Program-made: the position numbers and the translations under genes
From: Actinomycetota bacterium
GTDB taxonomy: Bacteria; Actinomycetota; Actinomycetes; S36-B12
Reading direction: 5' to 3'
Assembly: GCA_009700485.1 (NCBI GenBank)
Contig: WLLZ01000008.1
Span: 1 to 29,693 of the forward strand
DNA: 29,693 nucleotides
Shown: positions 7,765-16,466 of the stretch, one piece after another
How positions within the stretch are numbered: position 1 is the first letter of the stretch
Layout of the letters: every line of letters begins with the position of its first letter
Notes under the pieces: model-generated
The model's input: the letters and a program-made list of their open reading frames with translations, nothing else
Database searches by the model: none
Told to the model about the DNA's origin: nothing

Positions 7765-8358
7765 ATGTATGAGGGCGTAGTACAGGATCTAATCGATGAG
7801 TTGGGCCGCCTGCCTGGTGTTGGCCCCAAAAGTGCGCAGCGAATTGCCTTCTACATCTTGGCCTGCGACCCAATCGATGTCGAGCGCTTGGCTAATGCGC
7901 TCCGCGAAGTTAAAGACAAAGTCCAGTTCTGCGTAGTCTGCGGCAACGTCGCCGAAGAAGATCACTGCCGCATCTGCCGTGACCCAAAGCGCGATCTAAC
8001 GATCTTGTGTGTTGTTGAAGAATCCAAAGACGTAGTTGCGATCGAGAAGACCCGCGAATTTCGCGGCCGCTACCACGTACTCGGTGGCGCCATCAGCCCG
8101 ATCGAAGGCATTGGCCCAGATGCTCTGCGGATTCGCGAATTGATCGCACGGCTTGCCGACGGCGCGATCACCGAAGTTATTTTGGCAACCGACCCGAACC
8201 TCGAGGGTGAAGCCACCGCAACTTATTTGGCGCGCTTGATCGCACCCCTTGGCATAGCGGTGTCACGGCTAGCAAGTGGCCTGCCGGTCGGCGGCGACCT
8301 TGAGTACGCCGATGAAGTTACCTTGGGTAGAGCTTTTGAAGGTCGGCGCCGGGTGTAG
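7765..8358 (+). CDS. recR: Recombination mediator RecR
   Basis: Works with RecO (and RecF) to load RecA at gaps during recombinational repair. The 197-aa length is standard. The N-terminal helix-hairpin-helix contains GRLPGVGPKSAQRIAFYIL (about 14-32), the zinc finger has C56, C59, C68 and C71, and a Toprim domain begins near residue 79 (LCVVEESKDV). The ATG is one base past the dnaX stop, so the two are translationally coupled. In many bacteria ybaB (ebfC) sits between dnaX and recR; here it is missing. Confidence 0.96.
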   Translation: MYEGVVQDLIDELGRLPGVGPKSAQRIAFYILACDPIDVERLANALREVKDKVQFCVVCGNVAEEDHCRICRDPKRDLTILCVVEESKDVVAIEKTREFRGRYHVLGGAISPIEGIGPDALRIRELIARLADGAITEVILATDPNLEGEATATYLARLIAPLGIAVSRLASGLPVGGDLEYADEVTLGRAFEGRRRV

Positions 8359-8392
8359 GCGGTGTCGCTTTCAGTTGTTCGACACTACGGAA

Positions 8393-9649
8393 TTAGGGGC
8401 CCAGGCAGCCGAGAGGAATAATCCAAATGCCGTCCGGGCGCAGGTAGGCATATTCGGTAGTGGTGACCACCGCGAGGGCCACTGGCGGAGTTGCTATCCG
8501 GGACCGCGCAAGATGCAGCAGGCTCTTGGCGGCTTCGTCAATAAGGGTGCCACCGAGTTTGACTTCAAAGGCGGCCCAGCGACCATCTGTGTGTTCGACA
8601 ATGAGATCTGCCTCAAGGTGACCTGATTGTTCGCGGTAGTGATACACGCGGGCACCATTTGTTTCCGCGTACACCCTGATGTCACGTGCCACCAGTGATT
8701 CGAAGAGAAATCCGAACGTCTTGAGGTCATTTATTAGACCCTGTGGTGAGGTACCGAGCAGGCAAGCAGCCAAGGACGGGTCAGTTAGGTGCCGTTTGGG
8801 AGTGCTGGTGAGCCTGGTCCGCGATCGAAGACTCGGCGCCCAGGGCTCGATCTCATCAACGATCATTAGGCGTCGGAGTGCGTCAAGGTAGGGATCTGCG
8901 GCCCAACGGGACAGTGCGGCTTCATGGGCTTCCTCGCCACGGGCACGCCCAATTATTGTACTCAGACGTGCGGGGTGGGCGGTCAACTGCGCATAGGAGT
9001 ACATGAATCGCCGCACTAGCCTCGGATTGCGATGTACACCCGTAGCTTCTTCAATGTCATGCTCTATTACTAGGTCGATATATGAAGTTATGAATTGTTG
9101 CGCAACTGCTAAATCTTCATTAATAAGCTGTGGCCAGCCACCGGTAATAACTTGCTTCGCATAGGCATGAATGTCTAGCTCGGACTGAGCGCTGGTCGGT
9201 GAATCCCCGGACATCAGGGCATCGAGTGAAATTACTCCGGTTGACTTTCGCTGTTCGAACATGGTCATAGGACGCATGCGCATCACGGTGATGCGTCCGG
9301 CGCCAGAGTGGCGTGCGGTGTTGTCGTTTGGGATGGCTGACCCGGTGAGAATGAACTGCCCTGGCGCCGATCTGTCGTCAACAGCGCGTCGCACGGCATC
9401 CCAGATGAGGGGGTGGCGTTGCCATTCGTCAATAAGTCTGGGAGTCGGGCCCGGGAGGACTAATCGAGGATCAATTGATACCGCGCGAACGGCGTCGATA
9501 TCAATATCGAGTAGCACCTCGCTGCTTGCACATTGCCGGGCGGTTGCTGTCTTGCCGCAGGCTTTGGGCCCCTCGATCGCCACCGCCCCCAGTGCGGCCA
9601 AGCGGTTGCGTAGTTGCTTGTCGGCCAGCCGAGGCAGGTAATTAATCAC
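8393..9649 (-). CDS. AAA-type ATPase with DUF4143 domain
   Basis: A 418-aa protein of the widespread, poorly understood AAA_14/DUF4143 ATPase group; no function is assigned. The N-terminal P-loop is GPKACGKTATA (28-38), Walker B LIDEWQ follows near 72-77 and a sensor motif FILTGSA lies near 99-105. The C-terminal part contains E-x-D followed by FEVKLGG, the residue pattern of PD-(D/E)XK nuclease-like folds, which I believe DUF4143 resembles. The start is GTG at 9647-9649, preceded on the reverse strand by GGGAGGGG at suitable spacing. It stands alone and opposite to its neighbours, splitting recR from ask, with an AT-rich promoter region, so it was probably gained by transfer. Confidence 0.8.
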   Translation of the reverse strand: MINYLPRLADKQLRNRLAALGAVAIEGPKACGKTATARQCASSEVLLDIDIDAVRAVSIDPRLVLPGPTPRLIDEWQRHPLIWDAVRRAVDDRSAPGQFILTGSAIPNDNTARHSGAGRITVMRMRPMTMFEQRKSTGVISLDALMSGDSPTSAQSELDIHAYAKQVITGGWPQLINEDLAVAQQFITSYIDLVIEHDIEEATGVHRNPRLVRRFMYSYAQLTAHPARLSTIIGRARGEEAHEAALSRWAADPYLDALRRLMIVDEIEPWAPSLRSRTRLTSTPKRHLTDPSLAACLLGTSPQGLINDLKTFGFLFESLVARDIRVYAETNGARVYHYREQSGHLEADLIVEHTDGRWAAFEVKLGGTLIDEAAKSLLHLARSRIATPPVALAVVTTTEYAYLRPDGIWIIPLGCLGP

Positions 9650-9687
9650 TCGTGACCCCTCCCTGGTGGTATTGCTGACAAAACAAC

Positions 9688-9715
9688 ACTATAGCGCTAA
9701 AACTACAAGTAACAA
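9688..9715 (-). promoter_or_regulatory. Putative sigma70-type promoter of the DUF4143 ATPase gene
   Basis: On the reverse strand TTGTTA (9710-9715) and TATAGT (9688-9693) are separated by 16 bp, in an AT-rich stretch with a run of eight A/T. Unlike several other promoters here, it leaves a leader of about 35 nt with a Shine-Dalgarno sequence. Confidence 0.55.
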
Positions 9716-9811
9716 AAAAAATAGCCTACATTGAACGATAATATGAGACTACCCTTGCCATTCCTACGTCGGCCAATGTCAGAAATCTGTCCCCAGCAGG
9801 CCTAATACCGC

Positions 9812-9842
9812 GCCCAGGTAACCCCGTGCCCAGGTAACCCCG
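9812..9842. repeat. Tandem 15-bp direct repeat upstream of ask
   Basis: GCCCAGGTAACCCCG occurs at 9812-9826 and 9828-9842 with a 16-bp period. It is followed by a short inverted repeat CGGGCC-GGCT-GGCCCG (9841-9856). The rest of the 231-bp gap 9650-9880 holds only the two promoter regions and no gene that I can see. The repeats end about 25 bp before the ask -10 box, where a regulator could bind. Confidence 0.7.
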
Positions 9843-9866
9843 GGCCGGCTGGCCCGCAGAAGTGCA

Positions 9867-9872
9867 TAGAAT
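9867..9872 (+). promoter_or_regulatory. Putative -10 box of ask (TAGAAT)
   Basis: TAGAAT ends 8 nt before the GTG start of ask, and no Shine-Dalgarno sequence is present, suggesting a leaderless transcript. Confidence 0.5.
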
Positions 9873-9880
9873 TTCCTTTT

Positions 9881-11163
9881 GTGTCCTTGATTGTGCAGAA
9901 ATTCGGTGGTTCCAGCCTGGCCGACGCGGCGAGCGTCAAACGGGTGGCCCAGCGCATCGTCGATACCAAATTGGCCGGGCACCAGGTAGTGGTAGTGGTT
10001 TCGGCAATGGGCGACACCACCGACGAACTCCTTGACCTCGCCGAGCAGGTCTCTCCAAACCCCCCGGCCCGTGAGCTGGACATGCTCCTAACTTCCGGTG
10101 AGCGCATCTCGATGGCCTTGGTGGCGATGGCAATATCAGATTTGGGGGCCGATGCCCGGTCATACACCGGATCACAGGCCGGGTTGATCACCGACTCCGC
10201 CCATGGTGCGGCGCGCATCATTGACGTCACACCGGGTCGAATTCAAGAGGCACTGGCCGAAGGCGCGATCCCGATTGTGGCGGGCTTCCAAGGCGTGGCC
10301 CAAGACACCAAAGACATCACCACCCTTGGTCGAGGCGGCTCAGATACCACCGCGGTGGCATTAGCAGCAGCCCTTGAGGCGTCGGTCTGCGAGATCTACA
10401 CCGATGTCGACGGGGTCTTTAGCGCCGATCCCCGCGTCGTGCCCTTGGCCCGGCAGGTGCCATATATAACTTATGAAGAAATGCTTGAACTAGCTGCCGT
10501 GGGCGCGAAAGTACTGCACCTGCGTTGTGTGGAATACGCCCGGCGTTTCGATGTCCCAATTCACGTGCGCTCATCCTTCTCCGATCGAGAGGGCACATTT
10601 GTTTTGTCACCGGCTGCAATCGCAGCCGCGGTAGCCGAAGGAAGAGCCATGGAGCAACCCATCATTTCTGGAGTCGCGGCCGATATCAATGATGCCAAGA
10701 TCACCGTGGTGGGTGTGCCCGATCAACCGGGCCGGGCGGCGGCGATTTTTGGCGCCCTTGCAGATGCCGGCATCAATGTCGACATGATCGTGCAGAACGT
10801 GTCAGCCGCATCGACCGGGCGCACCGACGTTACTTTCACCTGCCCTCAAGGAGTCGCGCAAAAGGCGACCAAGGCCTTGGAGATAGCGCAAGGCGCGATT
10901 GGTTTTGAGTCGTTGTTGGTTGATGATCAAATTGCCAAAGTTTCACTCGTTGGCGCGGGCATGCGCTCGCACCCTGGTGTTTCGGCAACCTTCTTTTCAG
11001 CCCTTGCTGAGGCCAGCATCAACGTCGAGATGATTTCTACTTCCGAAATCCGAATCTCCATCGTGACCCGCGTTGACGATGCCCAGCGTGCGGTCCAGGC
11101 GCTGCATACCGCATTTGGCCTAAATGCCGATGGTGAGGCTGTTGTTTACGGAGGGTCCGGGCG

Positions 11164-11167
<4 letters not shown>
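9881..11167 (+). CDS. ask: Aspartate kinase (alpha subunit)
   Basis: Phosphorylates aspartate, the first step towards lysine, diaminopimelate, methionine, threonine and isoleucine. The 428-aa protein starts VQKFGGSSLADAASVKR, the kinase nucleotide-binding motif. Catalytic-domain features such as TLGRGGSDTTAVALAAAL and YTDVDGVFSADPR are present. Two C-terminal ACT domains (about 265 onward, including GINVDMIVQNVS and SINVEMISTSEIRISI) would bind feedback inhibitors such as lysine and threonine. The start is GTG 9881, 8 nt after a TAGAAT box. The stop overlaps the asd start (ATGA), forming the conserved ask-asd operon. Confidence 0.96.
10649..11167 (+). other. Internal in-frame start: regulatory beta subunit of aspartate kinase
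   Basis: Within ask, AAGGA (10638-10642) precedes the ATG at 10649 (M257) by 6 nt. The resulting 172-aa product begins MEQPIISGVAADINDAKITV. In Corynebacterium glutamicum lysC an internal start gives a beta subunit beginning at the equivalent MEEAVLTGVA position, and alpha2beta2 is the active form. The spacing and position agree closely, so this organism probably also makes alpha2beta2 enzyme. Confidence 0.65.
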
Positions 11168-12210
<1,043 letters not shown>

Positions 12211-12231
12211 GAAGCGGTGCGCTGGGAGCCC

Positions 12232-13728
12232 TTAGTTATCCACTAGAACGCGTAGGTGTTTAACACCTGCGTCTAGAGCCCCACGCACCCAGCCGTACGG
12301 TGCCTGCGCGGTCGCTTGAAGAAATTGAACGACCTCCGTAGTAATCACCTCGCCCGGTAACACATTTGCCACCCCCGGCGGGTAGGCCGCCAAGGTGTCG
12401 CCCGAGATGCGCCCAATGGCCTGCGCTGCAGGTACCACCTCGGCGTCCGCGAAATAAGCCTCACGCACATCGCGTGCGCGGGGCCCGGTCGGTGGCAAAA
12501 TAATTGGTTGCCGAACTCTTTTCCGCAGAGATTTCGCGTCGGGCTCCGGCAATGCATGCAATGCATCAACCAGGAACCCCGCGTCCAGGCGGCTCCCAGC
12601 GCCCACAATTGCGACAATGACTGAATCGGTTGCCATCTCTACATGGATGCGACTACTTGCTTCTAGTAGCGCTCTTGCTTCGAAGCCCGGTACCCCGACT
12701 GAACTCGTATCGACCACCAGGTGAAGTGGATCCAAGGCAATCACGTCAGGTGAGGCGAGCATCGCTGGTGATGGATCAACAAATCTCCCACCCTCAGCGA
12801 GCAGGGCCCGCGCGAGATTCGCGTCGTTAATGCTGGCCTGAATTCGATCGTGGCTTAGGTAATAAAGGTCGCGTCTAGCCAGGTCAAGTGAACCGAACAA
12901 GATTGCCGACGGACTGGTGGTTTGCAAGGTCAGCAGTGCTCTGTTTACGCGAACCTCCAGGAGCTCCGCGAATGGACCATGCCCCAGATGCAGCATCGCT
13001 GATTGGGAAAGGCTGCCGGCAAGTTTGTGGGTACTCGAGATGACGAGGTCTGCGCCATTTGCCAGTGCGCTGGTAGGGAGGTTCGGATGAAAACCGAAAT
13101 GACTGCCCCAGGCTTCGTCAACAACCAGTGGTACTCCGTGGCGATGCGCCACGACCGCGAACTCGCGCACATCACTGACCGCCCCAAAATACGAGGGCGT
13201 TACAACATATGCGGCAGCGGCTCCAGGGTGCAAAGCCAAGGCATCATCTAGTGCGGTAGGGGTAATGCCGTGGGCGATGCCTAGAGCTACATCAATATTT
13301 GGATTGACGAATTCCAAACTCAGGCCAGCCAAAATGGCGCCGTCAATTACCGAAGTGTGAACTGAGCGTTGCGCAACCACATGTGCACTTAGCCCGCGCA
13401 GGGCTAGGCAGGCTGCATTGTTACCCTGCGAGGCGCCGTTGGTGAGAAACCAGGTGCGCTTGGCGCCCCACGCATCAGAGGCAAGTTCAAGAGCCTCCTG
13501 CAATGGGCTGGCACCTGATGCCCCGGCCGCAGGTAGATCCACCCCTTCGGTGAACATCGGGATATCCATTGCCAGCAGGTGGCCACCTGCGAGTGAGTTA
13601 AGCGCCGGGTAGTTAGCGGGCTGATCTTGGTGGCCCGGGACACCCAATCTGGTCCAGCCCTGCTGGGCGTTTTGGTGCAAAGCTTCGGCGTATGGGGCTC
13701 GGGCGTGCCGATCATTTGGTTGGGGCAT
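12232..13728 (-). CDS. Orn/Lys/Arg-type PLP-dependent decarboxylase
   Basis: A fold-type I decarboxylase of basic amino acids, producing a diamine or agmatine. The 498-aa protein begins near APYAEALHQNAQQGWTRLGV and PGHQ. The pyridoxal-phosphate site is SSTHKLAGSLSQ with Lys235, and D204 in VVDEAWGSH contacts the cofactor nitrogen. The C-terminal Orn/Lys/Arg domain includes the substrate-side segment near YPPGVANVLPGE. Which amino acid is used cannot be read from sequence. The ATG at 13726-13728 is chosen because upstream in-frame codons look non-coding. The gene is divergent from an amino-acid importer, 147 bp away, which suggests import followed by decarboxylation. Confidence 0.85.
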   Translation of the reverse strand: MPQPNDRHARAPYAEALHQNAQQGWTRLGVPGHQDQPANYPALNSLAGGHLLAMDIPMFTEGVDLPAAGASGASPLQEALELASDAWGAKRTWFLTNGASQGNNAACLALRGLSAHVVAQRSVHTSVIDGAILAGLSLEFVNPNIDVALGIAHGITPTALDDALALHPGAAAAYVVTPSYFGAVSDVREFAVVAHRHGVPLVVDEAWGSHFGFHPNLPTSALANGADLVISSTHKLAGSLSQSAMLHLGHGPFAELLEVRVNRALLTLQTTSPSAILFGSLDLARRDLYYLSHDRIQASINDANLARALLAEGGRFVDPSPAMLASPDVIALDPLHLVVDTSSVGVPGFEARALLEASSRIHVEMATDSVIVAIVGAGSRLDAGFLVDALHALPEPDAKSLRKRVRQPIILPPTGPRARDVREAYFADAEVVPAAQAIGRISGDTLAAYPPGVANVLPGEVITTEVVQFLQATAQAPYGWVRGALDAGVKHLRVLVDN

Positions 13729-13875
13729 AACCCATTCATACCCCCGAAGCCTTATTGTTCCAACTACCCGGTTGGTGCGGCCGACAACAATCTGGCAAAA
13801 ATGCCACCAGAACGTGCAAGTCAGACAACAATGAGGCAAAGTTATCTGAAATCACTTTTAGCGGAGGAGTCCCAT

Positions 13876-14823
13876 ATGCGTATTTGGAAAGCGGTAGCCA
13901 CCGCAAGTATTTTGGCTCTGACCGGCGTTTTCGCGGTCGGCTGCGGTTCTAGTGGAGGAGCAACTGCTGAAAGTGCGGCGCCTACGGTGGCAGCCCCGGC
14001 GAGCGCTGCACCAACGGAGGCAGCTCCAGCACCGAGCGAGGCGGTACCCGCCGAGCCCACGACGTTGCTAGAACGGATTCAGCGTGACGGGGTGCTGCGA
14101 GTGTCAACCGATCCGGCATACCCACCGCAGTCCTCCTTTGACGACGCGACAGGGCAATGGGCTGGATTTGATATTGAGGTAGCGACCGAAATTGCTAAGC
14201 GCCTCGGCGCCGAAGTGCAATGGGAAACCCCATCATGGGATGTGCTAACCGCGGGTAAATGGAATGACCGTTGGGATATTTCAGTTGGCTCGATGACGAT
14301 CACCGATGAGCGGGCGAAAGTTCTTGATTTCACGACCCCCTATTACTTCACTCCTTCAGGGGTTGCGGTCGGCGCCAAGAGTGACATCACCTCGATTGAT
14401 CAACTGTCGGGTAAGCGGGTTGGTGTATGCGGTGCTTGCACGTACGAGTTCTACCTGAACCGCACCTTGAAGATCCCGGGCTTCGATTTCGAATTCCTAG
14501 TGCCCGAGGACATTGAAATAGTCACCTATGACACCGACTCCACTGGAATCCAGGACCTTGCACTCGGTCGCATTGACGCGATGGTGTCTACGATCCCGAC
14601 CCTTGAAGAGGCTATCAAGAAGGGAAAGAAGATTACTTTGCTCGGGGATCCAATCTTCCAGGAGCCACTTTCGGTAGCCACCGATAAGAGTTCACTACTT
14701 CCAGTTGACACCCTCGTTGCGGAAATTAATACGGTCATTGAAGCCATGCGTGCCGATGGCACTTTGAGTGATCTATCAATGAAGTGGTACGGGGTCGATT
14801 TCACCAAGGGCGCTGGCTCCTAG
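13876..14823 (+). CDS. Amino-acid ABC transporter substrate-binding lipoprotein
   Basis: A 315-aa lipoprotein. The N terminus MRIWKAVATASILALTGVF leads to AVGC, a slightly unusual lipobox (Ala rather than Leu/Val/Ile at -3). An Ala/Pro/Glu-rich flexible linker covers about residues 28-58. The family 3 solute-binding domain then starts at LLERIQRDGVLRVSTDPAYPP and includes WAGFDIEVATEIAKRLGAEV and ITDERAKVLDFTTPYY. The family binds polar amino acids, often Glu, Gln, Arg or His; specificity is not clear here. The start is fixed by GGAGGAG (13863-13869). It is the first gene of a three-gene import operon, 6 bp before the permease start. Confidence 0.92.
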   Translation: MRIWKAVATASILALTGVFAVGCGSSGGATAESAAPTVAAPASAAPTEAAPAPSEAVPAEPTTLLERIQRDGVLRVSTDPAYPPQSSFDDATGQWAGFDIEVATEIAKRLGAEVQWETPSWDVLTAGKWNDRWDISVGSMTITDERAKVLDFTTPYYFTPSGVAVGAKSDITSIDQLSGKRVGVCGACTYEFYLNRTLKIPGFDFEFLVPEDIEIVTYDTDSTGIQDLALGRIDAMVSTIPTLEEAIKKGKKITLLGDPIFQEPLSVATDKSSLLPVDTLVAEINTVIEAMRADGTLSDLSMKWYGVDFTKGAGS

Positions 14824-14829
14824 CCACCA

Positions 14830-15708
14830 ATGAGTAATACCCCGACGGTGGAGGCCGTGCCGCATCAGCGGCACGGCCTCGCGGAGTCTCTGGAGATAGC
14901 TAGCCTCAAGGTGCCCTTCCGGATTAAAGTCGCGTTGGTCTGGTTGGTTATCGGCGGGCTCCTGCTTATTGGGTTCTTGAAGAGTGGCTTTGACATCGCT
15001 TGGATGGGCGATCATGCAGCGGCGATTGTCAAGGCCGTCTGGGTCACCATTGCATTTTCTATCATTGCGATTGCCTGCGCTGTTGGATTGGCCCTCTTGG
15101 GTGCCCTAGGCCGAGTTTCACGAAATCCAATTGCGTACGGCGTGAGTGGTTTCTATACCTCTTTTTTCCGCGGCACCCCGCTCATTGTCCAACTATTTTT
15201 GTGGTACCTGGCACTGCCACAGTTGGCCCTTGGGCTACTGCCCGAGCAATACGCCACCTGGTTCATCTGGCCGGCCCAAGTTGCCGGCATTGTTGGCATC
15301 GCCTTCAATTATGGGGCCTACATGACGGAGATTTTTCGTTCCGGGATCGAGGCGGTACCGCACGGTCAAGCCGAGGCAGCTGCCGCACTTGGTATGTCAT
15401 CGGGCCAGCAGATGCGCAGGATCATTTTGCCCCAAGCCACACGCATCGTGATACCTCCGACGGGCAATGAATTCATCGCGATGATGAAGGACACCGCACT
15501 TATCGGCCTCCTCGGCACCACGTTGATGTGGGCTGACCCATTTCGGATGGCGCAGCTCTCCGGCAAGGCTGACTTCCGGAATCTCGAAGCATTAATTGCC
15601 GCAGCACTTGTTTACTGGGGGCTAACCGCGGTGTTCTCCATCTTCCAACGCAAGTTGGAAGAACGCATGGGTAGAGGATACGTGCGCCAGAGCAAGGCCA
15701 AGACATGA
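14830..15708 (+). CDS. Amino-acid ABC transporter permease
   Basis: A 292-aa inner-membrane permease of the HisM/GlnP group. About five to six hydrophobic helices follow a roughly 30-residue cytoplasmic N terminus. The conserved N-terminal segment FRGTPLIVQLFLWY and the coupling motif EAAAALGMSSGQQMRRIILPQ, which docks on the ATPase, are present. Only one permease gene exists, so the channel is probably a homodimer. The first codons carry a perfect 13-bp hairpin (14851-14880). The TGA overlaps the ATPase ATG by 4 bp. Confidence 0.93.
   Translation: MSNTPTVEAVPHQRHGLAESLEIASLKVPFRIKVALVWLVIGGLLLIGFLKSGFDIAWMGDHAAAIVKAVWVTIAFSIIAIACAVGLALLGALGRVSRNPIAYGVSGFYTSFFRGTPLIVQLFLWYLALPQLALGLLPEQYATWFIWPAQVAGIVGIAFNYGAYMTEIFRSGIEAVPHGQAEAAAALGMSSGQQMRRIILPQATRIVIPPTGNEFIAMMKDTALIGLLGTTLMWADPFRMAQLSGKADFRNLEALIAAALVYWGLTAVFSIFQRKLEERMGRGYVRQSKAKT
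14851..14880 (+). promoter_or_regulatory. Perfect 13-bp hairpin within the permease start region
   Basis: GAGGCCGTGCCGC (14851-14863) and GCGGCACGGCCTC (14868-14880) are exact inverted repeats around the tetraloop ATCA. They lie 21 nt inside the permease gene and 28 nt after the binding-protein stop. No U tract follows, so this is more likely an mRNA stabiliser for the upstream message or a translation brake than a terminator. Confidence 0.7.
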
Positions 15709-16460
15709 CCGAGCCGCTTGTTCGAGTTGCTGGGTTACATAAGTCATTTGGATCTTTAGAAGTACTAAAGGGCGTTGACTTGGAAATCGGCGCCGGTGAG
15801 GTCGTTGTGGTGTTTGGACGATCTGGGTCAGGTAAGAGCACGTTCTTACGCTGCATAAATTTTCTCGAAGATCCAACCATGGGCACTATTGAGGTAGCCG
15901 GGATCAAAATTGCCGCTGGAAGCCCCACTCGATTTCGGAGAAAACAGATTCAGAGTCTCAGGAAAACCTGCGGCATGGTATTTCAGCAGTTCAATTTGTT
16001 CCCTCATATGAGCGTGCTCGACAATGTAATGGAAGCACCGCGCCGTATCTCAGGGGATTCGGCCAAGGATGTCAAGGACCATGCTATGGCCTTGCTAGCT
16101 GATGTAGGCCTTGCCGATAAAGCCGCCGAATACCCGATTCGGCTTTCAGGTGGCCAGCAGCAGCGGGTGGCAATTGCCCGCGCATTAGCAATGAAACCGC
16201 AGGTCATGCTCTTTGACGAACCAACATCGGCACTTGACCCAGAGCTAATTCATGAAGTGCTTTCAGTTATGCGAAGCCTTGCCAAAGACCACTCCACAAC
16301 GATGATTGTTGTCACGCACGAGATGGGGTTCGCACGTGAAGTTGCCTCACGCATGTGTTTCTTCCATGAGGGTGTCATCTTGGAGCAAGGCACGCCGGAG
16401 ATGATGTTTGATGGCTCGCGATTGCCCGAGACCCAAAGATTTCTTAACGCAGTGATGTAA
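15705..16460 (+). CDS. Amino-acid ABC transporter ATP-binding protein
   Basis: A 251-aa ATPase of the GlnQ/HisP family that powers the importer. Walker A is GRSGSGKST (38-46; the second residue is usually Pro). The Q-loop region VFQQFNLFPHMSVLDNV, signature LSGGQQQR, Walker B VMLFDEPTSALDPE and switch His in VVTHEM are all intact. It overlaps the permease stop by 4 bp and ends the operon, 6 bp from the convergent sulfotransferase gene. Confidence 0.95.
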   Translation: MTEPLVRVAGLHKSFGSLEVLKGVDLEIGAGEVVVVFGRSGSGKSTFLRCINFLEDPTMGTIEVAGIKIAAGSPTRFRRKQIQSLRKTCGMVFQQFNLFPHMSVLDNVMEAPRRISGDSAKDVKDHAMALLADVGLADKAAEYPIRLSGGQQQRVAIARALAMKPQVMLFDEPTSALDPELIHEVLSVMRSLAKDHSTTMIVVTHEMGFAREVASRMCFFHEGVILEQGTPEMMFDGSRLPETQRFLNAVM

Positions 16461-16466
16461 CCCGAA

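Noticed and set aside
8362..8385. Inverted repeat GTGTCG/CGACAC between recR and the DUF4143 ATPase gene
   Set aside because: Only a 6-bp stem with a 12-nt loop and no U tract; too weak to call a terminator.
13789..13804. Short hairpin TGGCA-AAAA-TGCCA in the decarboxylase/importer intergenic region as an operator
   Set aside because: A 5-bp stem is expected by chance in such a region, and no second copy was seen.
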